Shown here: piece after piece, positions 44,443-57,581 of the stretch
Layout: every line of letters begins with the position of its first letter
Numbering within the stretch: position 1 is the stretch's first letter
Assembly: GCF_029852145.1 (NCBI RefSeq)
Contig: NC_079971.1
Span: 13,497,697-13,561,696, forward strand
Reading direction: 5' to 3'
DNA from: Microplitis mediator
Taxonomy: Eukaryota; Arthropoda; Insecta; Hymenoptera; Braconidae
DNA length: 64,000 bases
Notes under the pieces: model-generated
Told to the model about the DNA's origin: nothing
Database searches by the model: none
Seen by the model: only the letters and a program-made list of their open reading frames with translations
Position numbers and translations under genes: made by a program

Positions 44443-46370
44443 TATACTTGAACACATGGTAGCACGACTTGTAATCCGCGGATAAAATATCCGCGACAAA
44501 ATATCCACGACAAAATATCCGGAGACATTTTATCCGATAGACAAAATATCCCCGGACTAAATATTCAAGAGACAAAAAATCCGTGACAAAATATCCTGTC
44601 GATAAATCTTATTTAGAAAAATATATTTTAAGTGAAAAAATAATTAATGGTTTTCGATAAACGGGTACTGTACCATTCCAAACATATGTGTTGACCTATT
44701 CCCAAAATAATACCCACCCAAAATCTGTGAAAAAAGGGCACAATACGATTTCAAGCATATGTGTTGATCTATTTTTAATATCACTGTTCAGACGAGTAGT
44801 CTGCCGGTAGATTGGTTTGTGTTGAGAAGAAATTTTTACGTAAGAGTGATGTGGTGGCCTTGAGAAAGGCCGATTTGGTCTTGAGAAAGACCGATTATTT
44901 GAGTATTACGTTCTTTGTTGAGAAGTTCTGAGAAGAACTGCTATGATAAGTTTTCTTACTTGACCCGGAGGTCGAGTTGGCTAGCGCTGAAAAGTGCTAG
45001 TCAACTTAGCTGGAGAAACTCGTTAACGAGAAGTATCTTACAAAACCCGGAAGTTTGGTTGGCTAGCGCTGAAAAGTGCTAGTCAACTGGTGGAGAGTTC
45101 TAAAAAGAACTGATTTGGTTTAATAGTAGAGCTGGAGACTAATCAAGCTTGCGCACTTGATTAGTTAGTGAGATTAGATAACAATAGCCTTGCGCGCTAT
45201 CAGATGAGACCTTCTTGTCAGTATGACTGCTCAAGAATTAATTCGCTGCCGCATTGTTTTTTTTAAAATCTCTTTATTTATCTTTTGTTTTACAAGTAGT
45301 TTTAATTACATAAGTTGTCTTTTACATTGTTCCCGCTTTTAAAGCTTAACCAATATTTATTTTGTTTTAGATTTCATATATTTATTTTGGAAGTTTTATA
45401 TTATTCTGAGTACATTTTGAGTAAAAAATTTAAGAAAAAACCCATATGATCTAATTATACCTTAAATTATACCTAATAATACCTTATAATTATTATTTAC
45501 AAACTTATAACTAGCTTAGATTTAAAATTAAAACTAACTTAGCCTAAGTTTTATACAAATATTTACAGTAGAAGACTATGTGGTAGTCTGTATCTGATTT
45601 TAAAAGGAGCATTATCACTGTTCCATGTCCCTACATTGTTTAAAAAAAATTTGGAAAATCCAAAAGTGCACGACTCGTAATGCTCATATATTATGAAATA
45701 ATAAATAACAATAAAAAAAATGGCGGGAAGTGCGAATAAATTTAAAATATATACAATTCTCTTTCATTAAAACTTGTCTTGTTTTTTATTATGTTATTAT
45801 TTTTTTATAATTATAAAAGAACTTATTCAAAATATCTCGATTAATAACAAAAAAAAAATAAACGTAAATAAAAACAAAAATAAAAAAAAATTGAATTGAA
45901 AAAAAATTCAGGCCTACCAATTAGCAAAAAAAACAGCTGTTCTAGGACGGTAATGCACAAGCGCCCCTAGCGGAATAAATGTCCGTATAATGTATAGATA
46001 TATCAACATCCATGTTAGTTTTACATAGATATATAGATATATAGTTATACAGCCTTTTTTATTCTTTTATTAATTGTAATTAAACGACACTGAGTTACCT
46101 AGCCATTTGCAATAGGAGACCTACAATTATTTCAAAGAATTTTTTTAAAAAAAATTTGATTCAATTACTGCATTTTTTCGCAAGTTATCGTGTATACGGG
46201 TTTCATACTTAACGGACAGGAAATTTTTTAAAACTATTTTTTATGTTTTTTCCGTTTTTATTCAACTAAATAAATTTTTGAAAAGTATGGAATTAATCTC
46301 CATTAAATTTTCTTCAAAATAGTATGCAAACCATCTTAATTCCGTAAACTAACAAGGGTATAATAATTGA

Positions 46371-49070
46371 TTAATTACCGAAGTGAGGCGAAAAAAAATT
46401 TTTCGATCGTAAAGCACGAACGAGTCGTGCAATATTATGTTTTCTTATACTATAGTTATAAAATTTATGAGTTTGCTTATAAATATCATCTGTAATATCA
46501 CTTATATTTAATTGTTTTTTAATATTTTCATTTGATACATAATGATCAGCTTGGCTTATTAATCTAAGAGTTTTATTTTGTACTACTCTTATTCTATTAA
46601 TTGCAGTTTTATAAGTGCCACCCCATACTGGAGCTGCATAGAGAAGGATGGGTTTGATCAAGGATTTATACAGAATAAGTTTATTTTTTGTTAATAGCTT
46701 GCTGTTGCGGCATATTAATGGGTTTAATAGATTTTTTATCTGATATGCTTTGGTGCATGCCTTTTTTATATGACTTACATAAGTTAATTTCTTATCTAAG
46801 GTCATACTTAAATATTTTACTTCAGTCTTTGGCTCTACTAGCTCATTGTTTATTTTAATATTCAAGTCTTTTCCTCTTTCACTTTTTTTTAATTTATTTC
46901 TTTTACTAAATATTATGAGCTCGGTTTTCGCGGCATTGACCTTAATTTTCCACTTATTATAGTATTTCATACAATTATTTAATGCATTTTGAACTCTATC
47001 TAATGCTAATCTTTTGTTTCTAGAAGCTGATAAAATACCAGTGTCATCAGCAAAGAGAGTCAGTATCGTGTCGTTTTGTCTTGGAATGTCGTTAATATAG
47101 TAGATGAACAGAGTTGGACCTAAAATTGAGCCTTGGGGAACTCCTGCAACTACTGACTGTAGTTCTGAGTAGGCTTCATTAACTTGTACTTTGAATGTTC
47201 TGTTTCTTAAATAACTTTGTAGGATTTTAATTAAATATAATAGTATACCTATTTCATGTAATTTGTATATTAATCCTCCATGCCAAACAGTGTCAAATGC
47301 TTTTTCGATGTCTAAAAGCAGCATTGCTGTTGACATTTTTGTATTGAAATTTGTTGAGATGTAGTTAGCTATTCTAGCAAGCTGTTGTACTGTACTTCTA
47401 TGATCCCGAAAACCAAATTGTTCTTCAATAAGTGTTTTGTGTTGTTTTTCAAAGTTACGGAGTCTGTTAGATAAAATTATTTCGAAGATTTTACTAAGAG
47501 TATTTAGAAGGCTTCTAGGTCTGTAATTCTGAGGAAATAATTTATCTTTTCCAGGCTTTGGAAAAGCCAGTACAACAGCTTGCTTCCAATCTTGGGGAAA
47601 GTATGATAATCTGAGACATTGATTTATGATGTATGTGATTTGAACCAATGCTTTACGTGGTAGGTTTTTTAGCAGTATATTCTAAATGCCATCCGGCCCT
47701 GGAGCTTTTTTTGATTGGGTTTTTTTAATTGCTTTAAGAATTTCCCTAGGTGAAGTCAAGTTAAGGTCGTCTAGATCTATGTTTTGGTTTTTAATGTCTA
47801 AGTATGTTTTGTTAACTTTTGTTTCTGTCGCTTTGTCCCCATCATCTTCTGTAAGATGGTGTACTCTTTCAAAATTGTTAGCTAATGCCTCAGCTTTATC
47901 TTTGTCAGAGAAAACTAGGCCGTTAGTGTTATGCAAAGTTGAGGATACATTATCAAATTTTTTGGTGAATGATTTGGCTGTTTTCCATATAGAGTTGTCT
48001 CTAACATTAAGATTTTCTAGTTTTTTATTCCATTTATTATTAAAGTGAGTTTTAATACTGTAATTTATTATATTGTTAAGTCTATTTTTTTCTTGTTTGT
48101 ATATGTCTAGTCTGTGTCTTTGATATTGTCGTCTGTAGTAGTTTCTAAGCTTGATCAATTGTAATATGTCAGTAGGTAGTTCTTGTTGGTATGTCTGTTG
48201 CTTTCGTTTTGGAATCGTTTTATCTTTAGCTTTATTTATAATTTCTGTTAGGTTTTGTATCGAGTTGTCAACGTCTTGTCTTGTTTTTATGTTAATGTTA
48301 ATATTCAGTTCTTTGTTAATGAATTCTCTAAACATAGGCCGGTTTGCATTTTTATAGTCTAAGAAGTACCGTTTTTCTGTTCTTGTGTTTGTCATGTCAC
48401 CGACGTTCAGCAGGATTGGCATGTGGTCGGAATCTAATTCATCTAATGTTTCTATGGTTGCATTTATATTTTTAACTATTGCAAAATCTACTATGCTTGG
48501 TTGATTTGAGTTACATGGGTACAATGTATATCTGTCAGGGGCTAAGATTGTTAAATGTTTTTTGTTTACATAATTAAATAGCGTTTTCCCGTTACCGTTA
48601 TTTGCTTTACATTTCCACGTAGTGTGTTTAGCATTCCAGTCACCTACAAGAATTACTTTATTATTATTGTTTAATAAATTATCCAGCTCCGTTGTATCTA
48701 CCTTATTTGTGACATTCCCGATTTTAGGTCTAAGATATATACTATAAAGAATAGTGTTATTATTTAGTTTTATACCAAGTACTTCTATTGTTTTAAAATT
48801 ATGGTCAACACCTAGCTCATTATGCTTAATTCTATTATTAATAATTATCAAAAGTCCACCACCAGAGTGGTTGCCTGGTCTATCTTTTTTATAGCAAGTA
48901 TAACCAAATAATTTAAAGTTATATGTATTGGATGTCTTTGTTTCGTTAAGTAACATAATGTCAATGTCATGTCTTATAATAAAATCTTTTAATTCATTTG
49001 CTTTATGTTCTAAACCATTAGCATTCCAATGTCCTATTATTATATTTTGACTAGTTAAACTACTATCCAT
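46371..49070 (-). pseudogene. Jockey ORF2: endonuclease and reverse transcriptase with one in-frame TAG
   Basis: The frame is continuous from 49070 to 46371 apart from TAG at 47682-47684. Residues 1-230 form an apurinic-type endonuclease: GHWNANGL, LLNETKT, VGDWNAKHTTW and the DSDHMPILL end are all present. The RT follows, with the APGPDGI phrase just before the stop, GVPQGSILGP, and the FADD active site. The C-terminal part carries the LLYAAPVWGG motif common in Jockey and related clades. Its start ATG overlaps the last 8 bases of ORF1. The enzyme nicks the target and primes cDNA synthesis there. The TAG would cut off the RT, so this copy is inactive unless the stop is read through. Confidence 0.88.
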
Positions 49071-50438
49071 TTATAATTTGATGGAATTCTAATAATGCTA
49101 ATACTTTTTGTGTGTTATCAGTACAATTTTTAAGTTTATCGTTTAGTGCTTTTAGAGATTTAATTAATACTTTAATATCACAGAGATTATTTAATGTTTC
49201 AAATTCATGAAATAATTCACTAATATCTGCTAAGTTATAATTAATTTTACTACTATTTAGCAAAGTATTATATTGTCTTACATTATTTTGATTACCGATT
49301 AATGATGCTTGTTGTTGCCCTGTTGGTGCTGGATGTTGCGTTGGCTCTGCTTGCTGAGAAGTCGCTGCTTGGATTCCCATGAGCCTTTTGATTGGTAGTG
49401 TTGGATGATTTTCTTGATTGTTTACAGGTGGTCGCTGCAGGTGTTTTGGTTTAGTTGTAGTTGTTCGTTGAAGTCTTCTCAGCTCAATTTTCTCTACGTG
49501 TTTTAAATATGTTGAGCATTTTGAGTAGTTAGCGGGATGTTCACCGCTGCAGTTTACACATTTTGGTTTCTCTTCAGGGTTTTTTTACAGTCTTTTGTCT
49601 GGTGATTTCCTGCACATTTGACACATTTCGATTCGTAGTGGCAATTAATTGTGCCATGTCCATAGCTTTGGCAGTTATAGCATTGTGTTACTTGTTTCGG
49701 GTTTTTATATTTTTCCCATCTGACCAATATGCCACAGATGTCTTTGATGGCTACTACTTTTTCAGTCTCAGTATCATATGGTATTGACATATAATAAGTT
49801 GCTGATTCTGATTGTGTACTGTTTCGTGCTTTCATTTGAATTAGTTTCTTCGGAGTTACTCCTTGTTCTTTGAGGTCTTGTATTATATCATTTATATCCA
49901 AAGGTGGTAATCCTTTAATGACAAATTTTTTGTCGACTTGTTCTCTTCGTGAATAAGTGTGGTATTTTAACTGCAGTTGAGTGATGCTGCCAATAACGTC
50001 TTTATGTTCAATCTCCGATGTTGTGTAGAATACTATTTCTCCTGGTGAGTACTTCATTTTCATCGTTGGAAGTGTTTCTTTTACTAATTTGAGAATTTTG
50101 GCAGTCTGCTGTTGTGTCAGCGGTGTTATATCTGTAACTATCGGTATTACTTGTTTTTTGGTTTTAGTTTTACTAGATCCATGTGGTTGTGAGTAAACTG
50201 ATTGTGTCTCCATTTTTGAATCTGAGTCCTCTTCCGAAGAAAGTATTTCAAATTGATTGCTTAATGGGATTGAAGAATCCGAAGTTCTTGTGGTTTTGTT
50301 TTTCTTCGACATTTTGTTTTGATTTTTCCTTTTTACAGGTTTAAATTGATTAAGTTGATTTGTCTTTGCCAGATGAGCTAGCAGCCCATCGGCTTGAAGC
50401 TGGTTTAATAATTTTTGACCCTGCTGGGCACTATCCAT
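49063..50438 (-). pseudogene. Jockey ORF1: nucleic-acid-binding protein with a frameshift
   Basis: The first part (50438-49554) has a basic, disordered N-terminus, then a domain like the Jockey ORF1 RRM-type region (KFVIKGLPPLDINDII). Two zinc knuckles follow (CYNCQSYGHGTINC and CVKCAGNHQTKDC). A run of A near 49580 marks a frameshift; the next frame continues with a third knuckle (CVNC...H...C) and then the piece 49380-49063, which ends at TAG overlapping the ORF2 ATG. The overlap of ORF1 stop and ORF2 start suggests coupled re-initiation. ORF1 would package the RNA and guide it to the nucleus. Confidence 0.8.
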
Positions 50439-50881
50439 TGGTCGTCACTTCCCAAACAGTAGCACAAATAAATAATTTTGAGGATGCAAAAATATTATAA
50501 ATAACGCTGCTTATGTAGTTTAATTGCACTTCAAATTCAGAATGCCCTAGGAGAGTCAGATGCTACCCCTATGACAGCTTATATGTGAATCGAATGAATG
50601 AATCGTTATACCTAATTCGCTGCCGCTCTGATTGTTCCTTCTTTTATACCCGAGAGCTGGGTTCTAGAAGGTTCTCCGAGGAGTGGGAGACGTCGGTATC
50701 TGCGCTCCAATGAAAAGTCTCGGATTCGAGGAGAAAGGGAAATCTTAAGAGTTGACCAATGAGACGTCGGTTGGTGAGGTGGGAGAAGGCGCGGACCATG
50801 GAGAAGCATCCGACGACGCGGACGTCTGATTCGAGTTGTAAAGTGGAATGGCAAAGAAGGCTCCAGCTGTTCGCTCCAGCG

Positions 50882-53800
50882 TTACTTCCGAACATTCTCC
50901 CCCCCAATTCCGCAACTAGGTGAGGAATTAGAATCCTCTTCTTGTGAGTCGTCTTGATGTGGAGAGATTGGCAGTGGAGCGAGTTTGACTACTGGTCGAG
51001 TAAGAGTCGAGGTGGCAGTTTTGACAGTTACTACTCTGCACAATCCATCCTGCCCAAGGTTAAGTTGAATGACTCGAGCGAGAGGCCACTTTGATGGAGG
51101 CAATCGCTCGTCGGTGAGGAGAACTAATGAGCCCACTCTGATGTTGTCTTGAGTTTTCTGCCATTTAGAAATCGATTGATGCGCTTGAAGACATTCCGTT
51201 GACCATCTATCCCAAAATTTTTGAAATCGTTCTTGAATGCGTTGTAAATGAGAGAGTCTTGGTTCAGGTACAGAACATAGAGATGGTTCTGGTATCGTGG
51301 TCAGAGCTTCTCCACGAATGAAGTGTCCTGGCGTTAAGGCTGAGATGTCTTCTGGGTCGTCTGAAAGCGCACTGAGAGGTCGTGAGTTGAGTACCGCTTC
51401 TACTTGAGCGAGGAAAGTAGAGAAGTCTTCGAAAGTGAGAAGCGTGTCTGAGATAGTTCGTTGCAGATGGTGCTTTACTGACTTAACTGCTGCTTCCCAC
51501 TTTCCACCCATATGAGGTGCTCCAGGTGGATTGAATATCCACTTAGTTCCATCATTAGCAAGAATCCGTTGAAGTTCTTGAGATTCCTTTGATGATTGAC
51601 GAAATAGGTCTTTGAGAATGGCGTCAGCACCTTTAAAATTCGTGCCGCAATCACTTCGAATAGTCTTGCAGATGCCACGACGACTGGTGAAACGTCTAAA
51701 AGCTTTGAGAAAGCCTTCTGCTGAGTAGTCTGAAACTGCTTCTAGGTGTATTGCTGAGGTCGTGAAACAGACAAAGACTGCAATCCAGCCTTTAAAGGTT
51801 TTTGCACCTCGACCTTGAAAGGTTTTTAATGTGATTGGACCGGCATAATCTACTCCAGTGTTCTCAAACACTAGAGAAGGTGTGACTCGAGAGGTCGGAA
51901 GTGGAGCCATGAGTTGTTGAGCTCGAATTCCACGTATTCTGGCGCACACAAGGCATCGTTGAATGAATGACTTTATGGGGGCTCTGCCACCGATGATCCA
52001 ACAAGTCTTTCTGACGTGAGAGAGAGTTAGTTGAGTACCACCATGAAGAGTTCTTGAGTGGGCATCTGCGATGATCAGATTTGAGAGCTTGCTGTGTCTG
52101 GGCAATATTGCCGGGTGTTTGCTGTCCTCGGACAGTTGAGAGTTCTGGAGACGACCTCCAACTCGCAATATACCAGTATGGTCAACTATTGCAGTTAGTC
52201 GAGACAGAACATGATTCTTATGAAGTCCTTTTCCAGCTTGAATAGCCTTGATTTCTGAGGAGAAGTATGCACATTGAGTCTCCCGTATCCAAAACAGCTT
52301 TGCAACCTCTAAGTCAGCTGGATTAATCGGTGAGATGGCTAAACTGGAGTTTGGAACTTGTTTGAATCTTGAGATGGCTCGCTGACAGATTGCTGTGATT
52401 CTGAGTAGTTTCGGAAGATTTTTATTGAAGGATTTGACTTGAGGTAAGTCGATGAGATCCCACACTAATGGAGGTGACGTTGCTGAGAGTGAAATGCCGG
52501 GTCTTTCTTCCAAATCATGCTCTGGAGATGGTGCTACGGTTGATGGCCAAAATTCAGGAGATAGCGAGAGCCATGGTGGTCCAGTCCACCATAGTGTGTG
52601 TTCAATGAGTTGAGAAGCGCTTAAGCCCCGAGAAGCACAATCAGCTGGGTTGAGTTTACCGGATGTAAATCTCCAATGAGCATGTGGGACAGCCTCATGA
52701 ATGGCTGATACTCGATTGCCCACAAACTCCTTCCATCTCATTGGATTGTTCTTTACCCATGCGAGCGTGACTGAGGAGTCAGTCCATAGAAATACTGGCA
52801 CATTACTGAGATTGAGGGTCTTCTGAGTATGGTTTGCGAGGTTTGCCAATAGAGCAGCTGCTGATAACTCTAGTCGTGGAATGGTGAGACGTTTGAGAGG
52901 TGCCACTTTTGTTTTGGAGCAGACTAGCGTAACAACTGACGAATTGTCTGCATATGTTACTCTGATATAGACTGCTGCTGCCATAGCTAACTGAGACGCA
53001 TCTGAGAACCCATGAAGTTGTATGGAATAGGTTTGAGAGTGCAAGTGTAACCACCGAGGTATTTTGATTGTCGAGAGAGTGTTGAGATCTTCTCTGAATT
53101 TATCCCATTGATGGATTATTTCAGGCGCTAGTGGGTCGTCCCAACCAATCTTCTCCAGCCAGAGTTGTTGCATTAGGATTTTTGCTCTGATAATGACTGG
53201 GGAGATGAGTCCGAGTGGATCAAAGAGTTGTGCCACTTCTGAGAGAATGGCGCGTTTGGTAATTGCTGGCTTGAATGAGATGTTTCCTTGGAACGAGAAA
53301 ATGTCTTCATGAGGATGCCATGTGATACCTAGTATCTTTGACGTGAGATCTTCGAACGTATGAATGGGCTGCTCTTGTTGAGTTGAGATACTTGGTGGTG
53401 AGAATTGAGGATGATTGCTTTTCCACTTATCAAGTGGTAAGTATGCTGAGAGGCACATGTCATTTAATTGAGTAGCAATGTTCTTGAGTTGTTCTAGGGT
53501 TTCTGCACCACCCGAGATGTCATCAACATAACTACCTTTGAGGATGGTATCTACTGCAAGTGGATAATTAGCGCCTTCATCAGCTACTGATTGCTTCAGT
53601 ACTCGACAAGCAAGATATGGGGCTGACCTTGTGCCATATGTTACGGTCGTTAGTTGATATGCTCGAATAGTTAAGTCTTGATCTAGCCAGAGAATGCGTT
53701 GAAGGTCCCAATCATCTTCATGAACCTTTATTTGCCGGAACATCTTTACTATGTCCGTAATAAAGATGTATTTGTGTTGTCTGATGTAAAGCAATACGTC

Positions 53801-56476
53801 AAAGATGTCTGATTGAGTCTTTGGACCAGTATGCATGATGTCATTGAGTGATACTTGAGATGACGTCTTGCTGGATCCATTGAAAACGACTCTGAGCTTT
53901 GTAGAGGTGCTCTGCTCACGTAATACTCCGTGATGAGGGAGATAGTACGTATGAAAGGGCTCTAGAGCTTCTAATGGTACAGCCACCATGTGTCCGAGAC
54001 TTTCATATTCTTGAAGGAACTTAAAATATCGCTCTTTGAGAGTTGAATCAGAGGAGAGACGTTTGAGAAGACGTTGAAGGCATCGTTGCGCTGTTAACTT
54101 GGAATTACCCAACCGTGAGATATCGGAGTTGAGAGGTAGTCGTACAACATAACGACCAGAATCGTCTCGATGATGAGTAGCAGAGAAATGTTGTTCGCAC
54201 TCTGACTCAGCCAAGTTGAGATGTGTCTCTGATGTAGTTGGAGCTTCCTCGAGTACCCAAAATTTGGTGAGTGTATCTTGGAGATCCTCATTGCTGGTCA
54301 AATGAAAAGATCGCAATGGCCTCAACTGAGATGCCGTGGATGCTTGCCCGAGAACAGCCCAGCCGAACACGGTGTGTATCGCCATAGGTTCCGATGGACC
54401 TCTCATAACTAAACGAGGTGACTTGAGTATGCTTCTGAGATTGTCTGCGCCAATGAGAATGTCTACTGGACCTGGAGTTAGGAAGTCTAGATCAGCTAGC
54501 TCCAGGTTGTTGATATGAGTCCAGTCTTGGTTGGCCACCACTACTGAGGGAATGTGAGTGGTAATTTTTGGCAATATGTGCGCATCTAATTGTACTTGAG
54601 ATGGCGAATGCGTGGACTGTAATTGAAAAGTAGCCAGACCTAGAGTTGTGCCGGGTGAAGCACTACCAACTCCAAGTATTGGAATTGTAGATGATATTTT
54701 AAGGAGCCCGAATTTCTTAACCATTGGTAACGAGACTAGTGTCAATTCCGATCCTGGATTTATGAGGATACGTGCATGATGTTGAGTATTGCCTGAGGAT
54801 AAGACAAGTACCTTGCATGTGGCTAGTAGCACTGCTACTCGTGATTGGACTATTGATAATGAATGAGAAGTCCGTTGTTTGCTTGTTTGAGAAGTCGAGT
54901 CATTACTTGACTGAGAAGTCTGTAGTTGAACGGATTGAGAAGTCGGGTTTTGAGTTATTTGAGAAGTCTTTTCTTCCTTGCTTGTTTGAGATGCCTTGGA
55001 GACAGTGGGTCGAGATGTGACTTCTGTCTGAGTAGACGCGTTGCATTGCCTGTTGAGAAGACTGCGTGGGCTCCGAGAGGTCCTGCATAACCTTCATTGC
55101 GGTTGATTGGAGCTGTCAGTTGATTCCGTTTCGTCTGGAGAAGTAGCTGGAGAAGTTACTGGCGCAGTGGTAGCTGGTAGAGTTGCCTTGGGTCCCTGAT
55201 GGAGCAGGGTGTGGTGGCGCTCTTCACAAATTTTGCAACCCTTCGGAATCTCACACTTGCGCACGTTGTGCCTGCCGAGGCAGTTAAAGCAGAGTCTTTC
55301 TTTTCGAACAATTTCCATCTTGTCATCGTAGCTGAGTCGACTGAAGGATGGACAAAAGGCGATGTAATGGGCCTTTTGACAAGCGCTGCAAAAGTTGTTC
55401 AGATTTCTAACTCCCTGAGCTTCAGTGTTGACGAGATGAACATGTGCGGGTGGAGTGCGCTGAGCTGTCTGAGAGTAGCTTCTTTTACTGACTACCGATG
55501 AGGAGACGTTCTTTGCTGGAGGTGGCTTAGTAGGAGGGAGATGGCTCTCCAGGCTTCCCAGAGCTCTGGCGGAGCCAGTCAGAAATGTCTTGAGTTCTTC
55601 ATAGGTCGGGAACTCTGTGCTAGAGCCCAAATTGATCTCCCAGGCCTCTCGAGTGCGAAAGTCTAACAGCTGTACCACATCATGTACAATGAGGTCATCC
55701 CAGGTTTGGGTGGAGCATCCAAGTGCCTTTAGTGCATTTAAACACTCGGAGACTGTGGTCAGGATGTGGTTTAGCTCCTTGGCTGAGCGGTGTTCCATTC
55801 GCTGAAGAGATCTGAGTTTGCTGAGGTGAGCCGTCTTGAGAAGTCTCTTGTTTTCGTATCTGGCAGTGAGAGTATCCCATGCTGGAGCAAACAAGTCGGC
55901 CGAGATTTTGAGATTGGCGATGAGACTGGCTGCATCTCCCTCTAAGCTAGCACATAGGTAATGCATCTTTTCTACTGCTGAGAGGGCTGGATTTTCTCCG
56001 ACAAGTGAGACGAACATGTCTTGGAAATGCCGCCACTCGGCGAAGCTTCCAGAGAATTTTGGAACGGAGATGGCTGGTAGAGATGGTCGATGGTGAGATG
56101 TCCCTTGAATGCTGGTGTCTGCCAGAGTGTTACCAGCTGGAGGTTCCATTGCCTCCAATTCCGCAATACGAGTTGACAGAGCAGCCTCAGAAAGTACGAA
56201 CGCTTTCATAGACAAATCGTACCATTTGTTCTTGAAGTAGTTGTGTTCTGGAGACGCGTCAGACTTCGAGGAGACGAGTTTTTCATGATCGACCTCAAAC
56301 TTTTCCCAATTGAGCTTGAGCATAGCGAGTTTCGCTCTGGCCGCATGAATGTTAACTGTTGAGATGACTCCAGACTCGACTTCTTCTGCGAGCTCTGAGA
56401 TGTACAGAAATCTTGTTTCTTGAAGCTTGAGTTTTCCTGATGAGTTGGCCATGATGAGGTGACGATAAGGATTCAA
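50882..56476 (-). pseudogene. BEL/Pao gag-pol polyprotein frame with one TGA
   Basis: One 1,865-codon frame interrupted only by TGA at 55094-55096, between gag (460 aa) and pol. Gag has the Pao-type FSGSFAEWRHFQDMF phrase and cysteine motifs near its end (CFNCLGRHNVRKC, CKICEERHHTLLH). A TSQ-rich linker follows. The protease motif reads LINPGSEL; the family norm has Asp where this copy has Asn. RT has FITDIVKMFRQ and YVDD. RNase H keeps FSDAS, RLEL, WTDS and NPAD. Integrase has H, H, C, C then D (VDYAG), D (RSDCGTNF) and E (GKWEAAV), with a C-terminal DUF5641-type domain. The stop plus the protease change suggest an inactive copy. The TGA could also be a readthrough codon, which I think less likely. 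Confidence 0.88.
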
Positions 56477-56600
56477 TCAATCTAAACCCCCCGCAGCACT
56501 CCGTGCTCCGCAATGCATTGAGCTTAGACTGACTGATTTAGTTGAGATGTCCCTGGCCTCTTGAAGCGTGTGTTGAGAATTTCCACTTCAACACAAACCA

Positions 56601-56618
56601 ATCCGGCTCGAAGGACCA
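56601..56618 (-). promoter_or_regulatory. BEL/Pao primer-binding site for tRNA-Tyr
   Basis: The plus strand reads ATCCGGCTCGAAGGACCA, the CCA-tailed 3' end of a tRNA-Tyr. Five bases separate it from the LTR at 56624. Confidence 0.8.
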
Positions 56619-57581
56619 AAAAATGTTCAGACGAGTAGTCTGCCGGTAGATTGGTTTGTGTTGAGAAGAAATTCTTACGTAAGAGTGATGTGGTGGCCTT
56701 GAGAAAGGCCAATTTGGTCTTGAGAAAGACCGATTATTTGAGTATTACGTTCTTTGTTGAGAAGTTCTGAGAAGAACTGCTATGATAAGTTTTCTTACTT
56801 GACCCGGAGGTCGAGTTGGCTAGCGCTGAAAAGTGCTAGTCAACTTAGCTGGAGAAACTCGTTAACGAGAAGTATCTTACAAAACCCGGAGGTTTGGTTG
56901 GCTAGCGCTGAAAAGTGCTAGTCAACTGGTGGAGAGTTCTAAAAAGAACTGATTTGGTTTAATAGTAGAGCTAGAGACTAATCAAGCTTGCGCACTTGAT
57001 TAGTTAGTGAGATTAGATAACAATAGCCTTGCGCGCTATCAGATGAGACCTTCTTGTCAGTATGACTGCTCAAGAATTAATTCGCTGCCGCTCTGATTGT
57101 TCCTTCTTTTATACCCGAGAGCTGGGTTCTAGAAGGTTCTCCGAGGAGTGGGAGACGTCGGTATCTGCGCTCCAATGAGAAGTCTCGGATTCGAAAAGAA
57201 AGGGAAATCTTAAGAGTTGACCAATGAGACGACGGTTGGTGAGGTGGGAGAAGGCGCGGACCATGGAGAAGCATCCGACGATGCGGACGTCTGATTCGAG
57301 TTGTAAAGTGGAATGGCAAAGAAGGCTCCAGCTGTTAGCTCCAGCGTTACTTCCGAACAATCACACACTCAAATATTATGTGCAAATATATTAAACATTT
57401 CTGATAAAAGGGTACCGTACTATTTATATGAAAAGTATTTATATTATGAGATATTTCGTCGGGGATATTATATCTATCGAGTATTTAGTCCGGGGATATT
57501 TTGTCTAGCGGATAAAATATCTTCGGATATTTTGTCGCGGATATTTTGTCTTCGGATCATAAGTGACGGTACCGAACACAT

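Larger units (their letters stand above)
45253..50612 (-). mobile_element. Jockey-clade non-LTR retrotransposon inserted in the BEL 3' LTR
   Basis: 5.36 kb, full length, minus strand. A 14-bp target duplication TAATTCGCTGCCGC is present at 45239-45252 and 50613-50626. It has two overlapping ORFs, ORF1 with zinc knuckles and ORF2 with endonuclease and RT, then about 1.1 kb of AT-rich 3' UTR (45253-46370). The 3' end is a short A-rich tail (AAAAAAAACAAT on the minus strand). ORF1 has a frameshift and ORF2 one stop, so this copy is defective but young. Confidence 0.9.
44785..57359 (-). mobile_element. BEL/Pao LTR retrotransposon, minus strand
   Basis: LTRs of 736 bp: the 5' LTR is 56624-57359 and the 3' LTR is 44785-45252 plus 50627-50894, split by a Jockey insertion. 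Target duplication ATCAC lies at 44780-44784 and 57360-57364. I count about 10 LTR differences, so it is older than the gypsy insertion. The primer site complements tRNA-Tyr (56601-56618) and a polypurine tract lies at about 50895-50903. Gag and pol are in one frame, interrupted by a single TGA. Without the Jockey it is about 7.2 kb. Confidence 0.92.
44450..57581. mobile_element. MITE-like element with 8-bp target duplication, split by a BEL/Pao insertion
   Basis: GAACACAT occurs at 44450-44457 and 57574-57581. Between them, the two outer pieces (44458-44779 and 57365-57573) start GGTA and end TACC. They are complementary for over 100 bp, with repeated GACAAAATATCC words on one side and GGATATTTTGTC on the other. 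Without the insertion the element is about 0.53 kb. An 8-bp duplication fits hAT, P or Merlin families; the termini do not decide which. Confidence 0.65.
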
